DNA of 64,000 bases from NCBI GenBank assembly GCA_963847985.1, contig CAWKBS010000006.1:1-64000 (forward strand), read 5' to 3'. Below are positions 25,382 to 34,855 of the stretch, piece after piece. Both the position numbers and the translations under genes were made by a program. The stretch is from JAIBJN01 sp963847985 (GTDB taxonomy: Bacteria > Actinomycetota > Thermoleophilia > Gaiellales > Gaiellaceae). The notes under the pieces are model-generated. The model did not search any database. It had not been told where the DNA came from and saw only the letters and a program-made list of their open reading frames with translations. Numbering within the stretch: the stretch's first letter is position 1; each line of letters starts with the position of its first letter.

Positions 25382-26749
25382 ATCGAGCCCCAGGCCGTCG
25401 CCCAGAAGCCGCGCCTCGCCCTCGAGATCGCCCTGGCCGTCTCGATCGCGGTCGCGTTCGCCGACTCGTCGATCGTCGTCCTGGCGCTGCCCGAGCTCTT
25501 CATCGAGCTCGAGACGACGATCCCGGGCATCTCCTGGGTGGTCACCGCCTACAACCTCGCCGTCGTGGTGGGCGCCTTCCTCCTCCTGGCCTTCGTGCGC
25601 CACGTACGGCCCGCGTGGCTCGTGCTCGCTGGGCTGGCGATCTTCCTCGCCTCCTCGATCGTGTGCGCGCTCTCGAACAGCCTCGAGATGCTTGTCGCGG
25701 GCCGCGTCGCGCAGGGGCTGGGCGCCGCGGTCCTGCTCGGCGCATCGCTCCCTCTGCTCATCGTTCTCGGCGGCGACCGCCGGCGGGCGATCGCCATCTG
25801 GGTGACCGCCGGGACGCTCGGGACCGCGCTCGGGCCTGCGCTCGGTGGCGTCCTCACCGAGGCGTTCGACTGGCGGGCGATCTTCGCCGTCCAGGCTCCG
25901 CTGGCCGCCGCCGCGATCGTGGCGGCGCTCTCCGCCGCCGCCCGCGCCCTTCCGCCTCCGGCCGAACGCGGCCGGATCCCGCTCGGATCCGCCCTCGGGC
26001 TGGCCTTCACATACGCGGCCCTGGTCGGCGCGCTCTTCCTCGCGGTGCTGCTGATCGTCACCGTATGGGACTACGGGCCGCTCTCCGGCGCGGCGATCGT
26101 GAGCGCGCTGCCGCTGGCCGCCCTCTGTGCCAAGCCGCTCTCGTCGAGGCTCTCCGCGCTCGCCGGCGTCGTCGGCGGCTCGGCGCTCCTGGCGGCCGGC
26201 CTGGCTGCGCTCGCGCTCCTGCCGGCCAGTGACCCGGTCTACGCGGTGCCCGCGCTCGCCCTGGCCGGCGTCGGCCTCGGGCTTGCGCTCCCGCCGTTCA
26301 CGCGCGCCTCGCTGGCGCCCGCCGGCGAGCTCGCCGGGAGCGCCACCACCTCGGTCGGCGTCCGCCACCTCGGGCTCGTGATCGGCCTCCTCGCGATCGC
26401 CCCGTTGCTCGCCTCGGAGCTCGACGAGGCGGAGGAGACGGCGACGCTCAACGCCACCGCGGTCATCCTCGATGCGCCGATTCCGCTGACCGAGAAGATC
26501 CCGATCACGCTCGACCTCTACCGGGAGTTCCAGCGCGTCCCGGACGGGGAAATCCCCGACCTGGCCCGCCCGTTCGACGAGAGCGACGCCGCGGACGATC
26601 CCGCCGTCGCGGCCGCGCGCGACGACCTGCTCGATTCCGTGCAGGCGGTGCTGACGCGCGCGTTTCGTTCCTCCTTCGTTCTTTCCGCGCTGTTCGCCGT
26701 GCTGGCAGGCATAGCCGGGCTCGCCTTCGGTCGGAAGGCGCTCGCGTGA
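25382..26749 (+). CDS. MFS transporter, DHA2-like
   Basis: About 455 residues with some 12 helices. The first helix carries FADSSIVVLALPEL followed by ISWVVTAYNLAVVVGAF, the DHA drug-efflux TM1-TM2 pattern, and GRVAQGLGAAVLLGASLPL is the motif-B/C region. The C-terminus has a periplasmic-type insertion rich in acids (DEAEETATLN, DESDAADDPAVAA). The only ordinary start in frame (GTG 25538) would cut off TM1, so the gene must begin between the TAG at 25370 and that point; ATC at 25382 is the first initiator-like codon. Exports an unknown compound. It overlaps the next gene by 4 bp. Confidence 0.8.
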   Translation: MEPQAVAQKPRLALEIALAVSIAVAFADSSIVVLALPELFIELETTIPGISWVVTAYNLAVVVGAFLLLAFVRHVRPAWLVLAGLAIFLASSIVCALSNSLEMLVAGRVAQGLGAAVLLGASLPLLIVLGGDRRRAIAIWVTAGTLGTALGPALGGVLTEAFDWRAIFAVQAPLAAAAIVAALSAAARALPPPAERGRIPLGSALGLAFTYAALVGALFLAVLLIVTVWDYGPLSGAAIVSALPLAALCAKPLSSRLSALAGVVGGSALLAAGLAALALLPASDPVYAVPALALAGVGLGLALPPFTRASLAPAGELAGSATTSVGVRHLGLVIGLLAIAPLLASELDEAEETATLNATAVILDAPIPLTEKIPITLDLYREFQRVPDGEIPDLARPFDESDAADDPAVAAARDDLLDSVQAVLTRAFRSSFVLSALFAVLAGIAGLAFGRKALA

Positions 26750-27219
26750 GCCGCCGCTGGCAAGGGCTGGTGGCGCTCGCCGCCCTCGGGCTCGCCGCGG
26801 TCGTCCTGATCGCAGTGGAGCTGGCGAACGGCGCCCTGGACTACGGCGAGTCCGCCGTCGCCGACCCGTGCCAGCCGCGTGAGCCGTTCCCCGGCGAGGG
26901 CTTCGAGGCCACGATCCAGCGGATCGTCCTGGATGGGCTCGACGGCGCCGCGTGCGAGCTGAACACCACGCGCGAGGAGCTCGTCCTCTCCCTCGACCCC
27001 GAGCTCGGCCGCGACGTCGACTGGGACGAGGAAACGCTCGAGCGTGCCGTTCGCGCCGGCCTGAACGAGTCGATCGCCGAGGCCGAGGCGCGCGGCTCGA
27101 TCGGCGGACTCGAGGCCCGCCTCATGCGGGAGGTGGTCGAGCGCGCCCCGCTCGACTGGCTCATCCAGGGCGGCTCCTCGATCGTCGACCTCCTCGGCGG
27201 CCTCTTCGACCGGCGCTGA
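26746..27219 (+). CDS. Membrane-anchored hypothetical protein
   Basis: 157 residues starting at a GTG overlapping the MFS stop (GTGA). One N-terminal membrane helix (LVALAALGLAAVVLIAVELA) then an acidic extracellular or periplasmic helical domain (NTTREELVLSLDPELGRDVDW, ERAVRAGLNESIAEAEARG). Coupling to the transporter suggests an accessory subunit (inference). No family recognised. Confidence 0.6.
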   Translation: MSRRWQGLVALAALGLAAVVLIAVELANGALDYGESAVADPCQPREPFPGEGFEATIQRIVLDGLDGAACELNTTREELVLSLDPELGRDVDWDEETLERAVRAGLNESIAEAEARGSIGGLEARLMREVVERAPLDWLIQGGSSIVDLLGGLFDRR

Positions 27220-27258
27220 GAGCGGGAACATCTCGGGCCGAGCCGGGGTCGGAACGGC

Positions 27259-28173
27259 ATGCGGACGGTTCTCCTCGCCGGCGTTCTTCTTTCCGCCCTC
27301 GCCGCCGGCGGATGCGGCTCCGGCGAGCCCGGAGCCGTCTCCGGAGACGCGGACCTGCCGCCTGTGACTTCGATCCAGATCGACCCGGCGCAGGTCCTCG
27401 AGGGCAGCGGCACCGTGCTGGAGGACGCGAAGGGCCCGCAGCTCTGCCTCGGCGGCGTCGCGGAGTCCTATCCGCCCCAGTGCGGCGGCATCCCGCTCGT
27501 TGGCTGGGACTGGAATGCCGTCGAGGGCGAGGAGTCCGCGTCGGGCACGACCTGGGGCGACTTCCGCGTAGTCGGCACCTACGACGGCGAGGTCTTCACC
27601 CTCTCGGACGCCGGCCCGCCCGCGCCCGCCGAAGCCAGGTACGGCGGTGACCGTGACTTCACAACGCCGTGCCCCGAGCCGGCGGGCGGCTGGGTGGCCG
27701 GGGAGCCCGTCAGGGCTTCCGACCGGGCCTTCAGTGCGGGCGCGGCGGTCGCCCAGGCGCTTCCGGGCTACGTCGCGCTCTGGGTCGACTACGCGGGCGA
27801 CTTCACGCCCGAGGAGCTGGATCAGAGGCTGATGGAGGGCGACCCCGTCCTTCAGATCATGAACGTCGTCGTCACCGAGGACGTCGCCGGCGCGGAGGCC
27901 GGCATCCGCGAGGCCTGGGGCGGCCCGCTCTGCGTGATCCAGCGCGAGGGCCACTCGCAGAGCGAGCTTGTGGCCATCCGGGAGGAGGCAGAGGGCTTCA
28001 TCGAGGAGCTCGGCCTCGAGCGGACGTGGTCGAGCGAGGGACTCGTCGGGATGGCCGCCGAGGTCGGCGTCGTGATCGACCCGGGCGGCGCGGCCCAGGC
28101 CGTGCTCGACCAGCGCTACGGACCGGGAATGGTCAAGCTCTACCCGGCACTACGGCCGGTCGAGAGCACCTAG
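27259..28173 (+). CDS. Lipoprotein of unknown function
   Basis: 304 residues. Lipobox LSALAAGGC places the lipidated Cys at residue 19. Two parts: a beta-rich domain at 35-125 with GWDWNAVEGEESASGTTWGD, and an alpha/beta domain at 150-300 with LWVDYAGDFTPEELDQRL and DVAGAEAGIREAWGGPLCV. The second part resembles lipoproteins common in Actinomycetota with no assigned role. It follows the MFS/anchor pair by 39 bp and may be co-transcribed. Confidence 0.65.
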   Translation: MRTVLLAGVLLSALAAGGCGSGEPGAVSGDADLPPVTSIQIDPAQVLEGSGTVLEDAKGPQLCLGGVAESYPPQCGGIPLVGWDWNAVEGEESASGTTWGDFRVVGTYDGEVFTLSDAGPPAPAEARYGGDRDFTTPCPEPAGGWVAGEPVRASDRAFSAGAAVAQALPGYVALWVDYAGDFTPEELDQRLMEGDPVLQIMNVVVTEDVAGAEAGIREAWGGPLCVIQREGHSQSELVAIREEAEGFIEELGLERTWSSEGLVGMAAEVGVVIDPGGAAQAVLDQRYGPGMVKLYPALRPVEST

Positions 28174-28260
28174 GTCCGCTCGGCCCGCCTGGGACGTACT
28201 GGAAGGTGAGCGGCGGCCGCCGGCCGCAGGCGGACGCCGCTCATCCCTCCTTGGGAAGGG

Positions 28261-28286
28261 CGAGGGGCGGGTTTCCCCGCCCCTCG
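28261..28286. terminator. Hairpin terminator between converging genes
   Basis: A perfect 11-bp stem CGAGGGGCGGG / CCCGCCCCTCG with loop TTTC, followed by TGTTGGTTG, between the lipoprotein gene and the M14 peptidase gene. Confidence 0.7.
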
Positions 28287-28316
28287 TGTTGGTTGCCTAG
28301 TTGGTGGTTTCTCGGC

Positions 28317-30908
28317 CTACTGGTCGGCCCAGTAGGCGCCCGCGCCGACCATCGGCCACTCGCGCTCCGGATCCGCCCGGTAGAGCGGGTTCATCGCGAA
28401 GTTCACGAGCCGGGCCGTGCCGGCGTTGTTCATGCCATGGACGACGAACGGTGAGCCCGGAGCCGTGGTCGACTCCGAGTTCTGCCACATGCCCGCCAGG
28501 AAGAAGTTCGTCAGCGGGAGCCGCGCGTCCACAGAGTAGGTCGCGGGCACCGCCGTGAACCAGCTCGGCGGGTCGACGATCGCCCAGTCCTCGGCGGGAT
28601 ACGCGCCGGCGATCGGGCTGGCGGCACCCTCGTTGAGCCAGCGGATGATGCCGCTGCGCCCGGCCCCGCCGTTCGTGCCGACGGTCAGGCCGGTCACCTG
28701 GGCGCCGGTGGTGAGGAAGCTTGCCCCACCCGTGCCCGAGCCCAGGTAGCCGCCGCCGGCGGCGAAGAACGCCGTCAGGCGAGCGCGAGCCGTGGGCTGG
28801 GTCGTCCCGGGCCAGTTGCCGGTGTTCCAGATGACGTCGTAGTTCACCAGCGGATCCACGGGGGCCGAGTTGAGCGTGGCCGTCGTCATGAAGTCCACCG
28901 GGAACTCGAGGTTCCGGAGCGACCAGACGTCCTGGTTCACCGCGCCGGTGAGGGCGAGGATCCGCGGGACCCGGTCGATCGGGTCGGTCGAGGACGGGAA
29001 GTTCTCGGTGACGATCCGCCGGAACAGCAGGCCGTTGTCGCGGCCGGCCGCCGCCAGCGCCACGCGAGTGGCGTGGTCGGCCCCGAAGAGGACCGTGCCC
29101 GCCGGGAGCGTGCCGCCGGTCTTGGCCGGGAACGCCGTCAGGGCCATCTTGGCAGTGAGCCCGCCGCCGATGATCTCGTTCAGCGTCCGCACGGCCGTGG
29201 CCGAGTCGATCTCGAGTGCGTATGCCTCGGCGCGACCGGGCTCGACGCCGCCGTCGGGCGTCGTTGTCTTGTTGATGCGGTTCGTGACCGGCGAGAAGTC
29301 CGCATCGAGCGGGATCTCGGCGACGTCGGCGCCCCACAGGTAGCCGTGGCTCCAGGCCGCGGGCGGGGCGTAGAGGATGCTGATCCGGTCGGAGACGTCG
29401 AGGCCGGCGTTGAGCGCGGTGTCGGCGAGCCCGCGATGCGCCTGGTCCATCCAGACGACGTAGGAGCCCTTGTCGAACGTCTGGCCGTCGAAGGTGGTCT
29501 TCAAGCGGAGCGTGTCCACCTCGATGCCGTTCCGGAGCAGCCAGTCGACGAGGCGCTTGGCCTCGGCATTCGACCGCTGGCCCGTGTCGACCGGGATCAC
29601 GTACGCGGTCGGGAACTCCTTCATCCAGTTGTTGTCCACGTCGAACGGCGGATCGCAGCAGTCGACGCGAGGCTCGCCCTCGACGCCGCGGCGATAGCGC
29701 TCCGCCTCGTCGTAGAGCATCTCGTTCCGGTTCGCCGACACGTACTCGAGCGTGGACGTTGTCACGACGTACTGGGCCTGGAACGCGCCCAGACGGCCGC
29801 GGGTGTGCGTCGTCGAACCGGGCAGGCCGCAGCCGGTGCCCGTCGAGTTGCACATCTCGACCGTGGAGCCGTCGAGCCCGACGTGCTGTGCGTACATCGG
29901 CGTGTAGAACGGGCCCCAGTCGTCCCAGCTCTCGGCGACTGCCGGGCCGGGCATGGTGCCGTCGTCGCAGATGCCGCCCTCACCGTCCGGGGCGGGATCG
30001 CTTCCGTCCTCGCACCAGTGGTTGATCGGGCGCGTGACGTTCAGGCCGACCGAGTGCATTGCCGCCTCGTTGAAGTCGATGCGGTCCTGGTTCCACTTCA
30101 GCCAGAGGTCGTACTCGATGCTCGGGTTGTGCGGCTTCGTCGTCGCCTCGATCAGCGTCGGGGTGACGTAGCCGTGCAGGTCGAGCACCTCGACCGGCAG
30201 CCACTTCTGCATCACGGCGACCGACGCACGCACCTCCGACTGCGACTGCGTCAAGAAGTCGCGGTTCATGTCGAAGCCGTTGCCGTTCGCCCGCGTGCCG
30301 GCCACGCGGCCGTCCGGGTTCTGGATGACGTTGAAGACGAGGATGACGTGGTCGAGGATGTCGTCGAACTTCGGATTCGCGCCGTACGGGGTCGTCGCCA
30401 GCTCCTTGATGAGCTGCATGTTCGACTCGACGCCTTCGTACTCGTTCCCGTGGATCGCGCCGTTCACGAAGACCGGGACCTTGATCTCGCCGCCCCACTC
30501 GTCCAGGAGATCCTGCGCGCGCGCGGGATCCTCGAGTGCGATGCCGCGGTACTTGACCCAGCGGTTGTAGTCCTGGATCTGCTGCGGCGTGTCCATCGCG
30601 TTGAAGACGACACCGTAGAGCGGCCGGCCGAGGGCCGAATGGCCGATGACCTCGACGCTCATGCGGTCGCCGAGCTGCGACGCCTCGATCTGGTCGAGCG
30701 TGCAGCCGATCGCGTAGTACGGGATGTGCGGGAAGCTCCCGACCGGGTCGGTCGGATCGGTCCCGTCCGGAAGGTTCTCAGCTGCGTCCGGTACCGGTGT
30801 CCCGCACCAAGGCGGCGTCAGCTGTGCGTTGGCGTTGCCCACCAACCCGAGCGAAACGGTGAGCGCAGCCAGCGCCAGCAGGACGAGCCTTCGGAATCTG
30901 CCTGGCAA
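28317..30908 (-). CDS. Secreted M14-family zinc carboxypeptidase-like protein
   Basis: 863 residues. Signal peptide 1-29. The M14 zinc site is present: His153 and Glu156 in NGAIHGNEYEGVE, then NPDGRVAGTRANG near 197 and a DLHGYVTPTLIEATTKPHN His near 244; a late Glu for catalysis is plausible at VEPGRAEAYALEID but not certain. A large C-terminal region (about 480-863) with NYDVIWNTGNWPG and AAGGGYLGSGTGGASFL resembles a glutamine-amidotransferase-like/DUF fold often fused to such peptidases. Start is a TTG at 30908, preceded by AAGGAGGTGCTCGATC; an ATC lies one codon earlier. Likely scavenges peptides outside the cell. Confidence 0.8.
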   Translation of the reverse strand: MPGRFRRLVLLALAALTVSLGLVGNANAQLTPPWCGTPVPDAAENLPDGTDPTDPVGSFPHIPYYAIGCTLDQIEASQLGDRMSVEVIGHSALGRPLYGVVFNAMDTPQQIQDYNRWVKYRGIALEDPARAQDLLDEWGGEIKVPVFVNGAIHGNEYEGVESNMQLIKELATTPYGANPKFDDILDHVILVFNVIQNPDGRVAGTRANGNGFDMNRDFLTQSQSEVRASVAVMQKWLPVEVLDLHGYVTPTLIEATTKPHNPSIEYDLWLKWNQDRIDFNEAAMHSVGLNVTRPINHWCEDGSDPAPDGEGGICDDGTMPGPAVAESWDDWGPFYTPMYAQHVGLDGSTVEMCNSTGTGCGLPGSTTHTRGRLGAFQAQYVVTTSTLEYVSANRNEMLYDEAERYRRGVEGEPRVDCCDPPFDVDNNWMKEFPTAYVIPVDTGQRSNAEAKRLVDWLLRNGIEVDTLRLKTTFDGQTFDKGSYVVWMDQAHRGLADTALNAGLDVSDRISILYAPPAAWSHGYLWGADVAEIPLDADFSPVTNRINKTTTPDGGVEPGRAEAYALEIDSATAVRTLNEIIGGGLTAKMALTAFPAKTGGTLPAGTVLFGADHATRVALAAAGRDNGLLFRRIVTENFPSSTDPIDRVPRILALTGAVNQDVWSLRNLEFPVDFMTTATLNSAPVDPLVNYDVIWNTGNWPGTTQPTARARLTAFFAAGGGYLGSGTGGASFLTTGAQVTGLTVGTNGGAGRSGIIRWLNEGAASPIAGAYPAEDWAIVDPPSWFTAVPATYSVDARLPLTNFFLAGMWQNSESTTAPGSPFVVHGMNNAGTARLVNFAMNPLYRADPEREWPMVGAGAYWADQ

Positions 30909-31231
30909 GATCGAGCACCTCCTTGTGGAAACGAAGGGCGTTGTCGCCCCCTAGCAAGCGGCGTAGGTGCTCCTGCCCGGCAGATTCGAACAAACCACGC
31001 GAATGCTCATGCTCGTCCCGGCCGTACGCGGCACCCCCTCCATCGCCGCACAAACCACCAGGCCATTGAAAACGTCTTGGGCAGGCGTGTCAACCCGGGT
31101 TCGTCGCCCGTAGAGCCCATGCCGGCCGGGCATACCGGAATCCGGGGTGGCAATTCTGGCCAAGGTGGGGTACAAAGGGCCGCCGACTCCGTTGATGGGG
31201 AGGAGTCGTTCCCAAGACAAGGGGGAAAGTC
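30909..31231. other. Divergent promoter region of M14 and M36 genes
   Basis: 323 bp between two secreted peptidase genes. It holds the M14 promoter candidate at 31065-31093. On the other strand, TGGCAA and TACAAA separated by 17 bp (about 31149-31177) are a weak candidate for the M36 gene. No other structure was recognised. Confidence 0.45.
31065..31093 (-). promoter_or_regulatory. Candidate SigA promoter for the M14 gene
   Basis: On the minus strand a perfect -35 TTGACA (31093-31088) is followed after exactly 17 bp by TTCAAT (31070-31065), 4/6 to TATAAT. It lies about 157 bp upstream of the M14 peptidase start, in an AT-richer patch of the intergenic region. Confidence 0.45.
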
Positions 31232-34200
31232 ATGTCGTCCATTCCTCTGCCGGGCAAGGGGCGGTCCCGCATGGTCCTGGTGGCCGTGTTCGTTGGGGTT
31301 GCCCTCCTCGTGGCCCCGTCGGCTCTGGGGCAGTTCCAGGTCGACGGGCCTGCGCAGGAGGAAGGCCTTCCCGACCTGGACACGAGGACGTCGTCGATCG
31401 CGCCGTCGCAGGCGCAGCTCGATGCCGTCGCCGACCTGGGCGCGGTCGCCCGCTGGACCGATTTCGGCACGCCCGAGTCGCTGATCCGCCACGGCGGGTT
31501 CCTCGCCGAGGGCATTCAGGCCGAGTCGGCGGCCGAGGCCGCCCGGTCCTTCCTCGACGCGAACCGCGTCCTCTACCGGATCGATTCCACCTCAGGGCTG
31601 AAGGCGGTGACGGTGGCGCCGCTCGGCGACAACGGGCGCGTCGTCGTCTTCCAGCAGACCGCGGGCGGCCTGCCGGTCTCGCCGGAGGGCGGGGCGTCGG
31701 TCGGGCTCGTTCGCTCCGCCGGCGGCTGGAAGGTCGCCTATGCCTCGTCGACGCTCGTCGGATCGGCCGAGCTTGCTGCCTCGGTCGAGCTCACGGGCCC
31801 CGAGGCGCTTGCGGAGGCACTCGGCAACGCGGGCGAGCAGGTGTCGCTCGTCGAGATGTCGGGAGCGGGCACCGTCAACGGCTGGCGCAAGATGGACGTC
31901 GCCGGCCTGCGCGACGATCAGCTCGTCCGCAGGATCGCCTTCGCGACGCCGAACCGCGGTATGCGCGTGGCGTTCGAGACCCTGTACACCGACGGTGTCG
32001 ACGCCGGGTACCGCCATGTGGTCGACGCCGAGACCGGCGAGATCCTCTTCCGCGAGGGCACGGTCGAGTCGCTCGTGGACAACCCGTCCTGGGAGATCTT
32101 CCCGGCGTTCCCGGAGGTGACGAGGCGCAACGCCTTCCCGTACGGCTATCCGAACACCGACACGCGTGAGGTCTGGTGCTGGGAGAACGGCCCGGGCTGC
32201 GACAACGAGATCGCCAACGCCGCCTCGCCGCTCGCTTGGGACGTCGACCCGGCGACGGGGCTCTCGACGAACACGACCATCGGCAACAACGCCAACTCGA
32301 AGGAGATCTGGGGGCCGAACCCGGTCAACAGCTTCAGGCCGACGAGTGCGACGCGCGACTATCGCTACCCGTGGACGAACGCCTGGTTCACCAGTGGGTG
32401 CGACCCGGCTCAGCTGACGGGTGTCGGAACGACCAACGACATCTCCGCGGCCGTGACCAACCTGTTCGTCATGCACAACCGCATGCACGACTGGTCGTAC
32501 AACCTCGGCTTCACCGAGGGGACCTGGAACGCGCAGCAGTCGAACTTCGGCGGCCCGCTCCTCGGCAACGACCCCGTGGACGGCCGCGCGCAGTCGGGCG
32601 CAGTCGTTCCCGGCTCGCGTGACAACGCCAACATGTACGACCCAGCTCGACGGCGTGCCTTCGATCACCAACATGTTCCTCTGGCAGCCGGCGGCGGCGG
32701 GCTTCTACGCACCGTGCGTCGACGGCGACTACGACATGGCGGTCATCGGCCACGAGTACGGCCACATGATCGAGAACCGGATGATCGGCAAGGGCTTCCG
32801 CCGGACGGGCGACCACGCCGGCGCCATGGGCGAGTCGAGCGGTGACCTGCTCGGCATGGAGTACCTGAACGAGTACCGCTTCGTCCCGGTCTCCGGGGAG
32901 AACGAGCACTCGGTCGGCGCCTACGCCACCGGCAACCCGATCCGGGCGATCCGGAACTTCGACATGAGCTTCCCCTCGACCGGCCGCTTCCCGGCGCCGT
33001 CGACGTACCCGCACGTGAACCCGCTCAACTTCAGCGCGGTCGCGTACGACATCGTCGGCGAGCAGGTGCATGCGGACGGCGAGATCTGGAGCACGACGAA
33101 CTTCGACATCCGTGACCTCTTCCTCGACCGGTACCCGAAGACGACCTACCAGGACGGGATCGCCTGCGCGGACGGCGTCAAGCCGGTCGCCACGTGCGAG
33201 GGGAACCGCCGCTGGATCCAGCTCATGCTCGACGCGTACCTGCTGATGCCGATCGGGCCGAGCTTCCTGACGGCCCGTGACGCCTACCTGGCGGCGGACA
33301 TGATCCGCTTCGGCGGAGCCAACCAGGACATCCTGTGGCGGGGGTTCGCGCGGAAGGGCTTCGGCCAGCTCGCCTCGGTGACTAACAACGGGGACGACCA
33401 GCCGGTCCCGAGCTGGGAGTCGCCGCTCGAGAACGAAGCGACGCTGACGTTCCAGGCCTTCGACGACGGCGGGAACGCGGTCGTCCCGACCGTGTACGTC
33501 GGCCACTTCGAGGCCAGGGTGACGCCGATCGACCTCGTCGAGCGGTTCGTCGCCAACCCCGAGGGCTACGAGTTCGTGGCGAAGGCTCCCGGGCAGGGCT
33601 TCACGCGGTTCTGGGTGAAGCAGCTCCAGCCCGGCGAGAACCGGACGATCACGATCCGCTTCGCCGAGAACTGGGCCTCCCCGGCCAACGGCGCGACTGC
33701 CACCGGTGACGGAGGCACGTCGATCCCGGCGCTCTTCGACGAGACCGAGTCGACCATCTGGTCGAGCACCGTCGGTCCCGTCGCGGGCGACCAGGTGACC
33801 GTGAACCTCGGCGGGCTGCGCGACTTCCGGCTCGCCAGGGTGAGCGCGTACATCCTTCCCAACCACAACCGCTTCTCGGCCCTGAGGGCGTTCGAGCTCT
33901 ACGCCTGCACGGCCGGAGGCGCCATGAACCCGACCTGCGACGGCACGATCGCGGCCGGCTGGACGAAGATCCTCACCAGCCCGGCCGACGCCTTCCCGGC
34001 GCGGCCGCCGAGGCCCGTGGCCCCGGACCTGCACCTGCGAACGTTCCAGCTCCCGCGCACGCAGGCGACGCACGTGAAGTTCGTCGTCCTGACCAACCAG
34101 TGCACGGGCAACCCGGACTTCAACGGCGAGCAGGACAACGACCCGAGGTCCACGACCAACTGCGACGGCACCGTCATCGCCACCCAGGCGCGTGCGGCAG

Positions 34201-34256
34201 AGCTTCAGATCCTGTCGCACCGCACCCAGGTGGACGGCGCCGCCCGCACGGACTAG
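31232..34256 (+). CDS. Secreted M36 (fungalysin)-type metallopeptidase (frameshifted)
   Basis: Joined length about 1,008 residues. Signal sequence (MVLVAVFVGVALLVAPSALG), an FTP-like propeptide (31400-32050), then the catalytic domain: HEYGH near base 32751 preceded by DMAVIG, and downstream MGESSGDLLGMEYLNEY supplying the third zinc ligand Glu. This is the M36 layout; a C-terminal F5/8-type or jelly-roll domain (TVNLGGLRDFRLARVSAYI) follows. The frame shifts by +1 near 32640 in a CCC run, between NANMYDP and QLDGVPSITNMF. Divergent from the M14 peptidase, and followed by a strong terminator. Confidence 0.85.
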
Positions 34257-34279
34257 ACGAAGCAGCGACAACCGAACGG

Positions 34280-34310
34280 AAGGGGGGCCGGCTCGACCGG
34301 CCCCCCTTCA
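34280..34310 (+). terminator. Strong hairpin terminator after the M36 gene
   Basis: 13-bp perfect stem GAAGGGGGGCCGG (34280-34292) with 34298-34310, loop CTCGA, then ATCTTCG. It lies 24 bp after the M36 stop. Confidence 0.8.
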
Positions 34311-34338
34311 TCTTCGTGGCAGGCCCGGCCCTCGGCCG

Positions 34339-34524
34339 ATGCGGATGACGATGCTGATCGCCACGCACGAGATGTCGTTCGCGCGCGACATCGCCGGCCG
34401 CGTCTGTTTCCTCGACGAGGGCGTGATCCTCGAGCAGGGCGACCCCGAGCAGATCTTCACGGCCCCGCGCGAGCCGCGGACACGGCAGTTCCTGCAGCGG
34501 ATCGTGGCCGCGGGCCGCTTGTAG
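34339..34524 (+). pseudogene. C-terminal fragment of an amino-acid ABC transporter ATPase
   Basis: 61 residues that match only the last quarter of GlnQ/polar-amino-acid importers: the H-loop MLIATHEMSFARDIAGRVCFLDEG, ILEQGDPEQIFTAPREPRTRQFL. Walker A, signature and Walker B are absent; the full family length is about 245. The fragment begins straight after a terminator and has no ribosome site, so it is a relic or the scar of a rearrangement. Confidence 0.75.
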
Positions 34525-34527
34525 CGA

Positions 34528-34815
34528 CTATTCGGCGCCGTAGGCGGAAGCCCGGGCGGTCGAGCCGCCCCAGCGGCGGCGTTCCGAGACCTCGATCGCG
34601 GTGATCGTCTCGGGCCGGAGGTAGCGTCCGCCGACGCGCGGCCACTCGGTTGTGTCGGCGAGCCGGCCGGCGAGCTCCTTTGCGCACGCCTCCGCCTCGT
34701 CCTCCGTGGCGAACGAATCGACCTCGATCCAGTCGCCGCCCTCGAGGTTGAGGAGGACCCGGTGGGGGCGCTCCTCCGTCCAGGCGTCGTCCTGCATCGT
34801 CTCGGTCTGCTCCAT
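34528..34815 (-). CDS. Small conserved hypothetical protein
   Basis: 95 residues, ATG at 34815 (a second ATG at 34797 is possible). Contains HRVLLNLEGGDWIEVDSFATEDEAEACAKELAGRL and a following RVGGRYLRPETITAIEVSE, an alpha/beta pattern like a small ferredoxin-like or SPOR-type fold. No function recognised. It is close to the next minus-strand gene but separated by 40 bp. Confidence 0.6.
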   Translation of the reverse strand: MEQTETMQDDAWTEERPHRVLLNLEGGDWIEVDSFATEDEAEACAKELAGRLADTTEWPRVGGRYLRPETITAIEVSERRRWGGSTARASAYGAE

Positions 34816-34855
34816 GAGGGGAGTATCGGCCCGAACCGGCCGGGTCCGTACCCTG

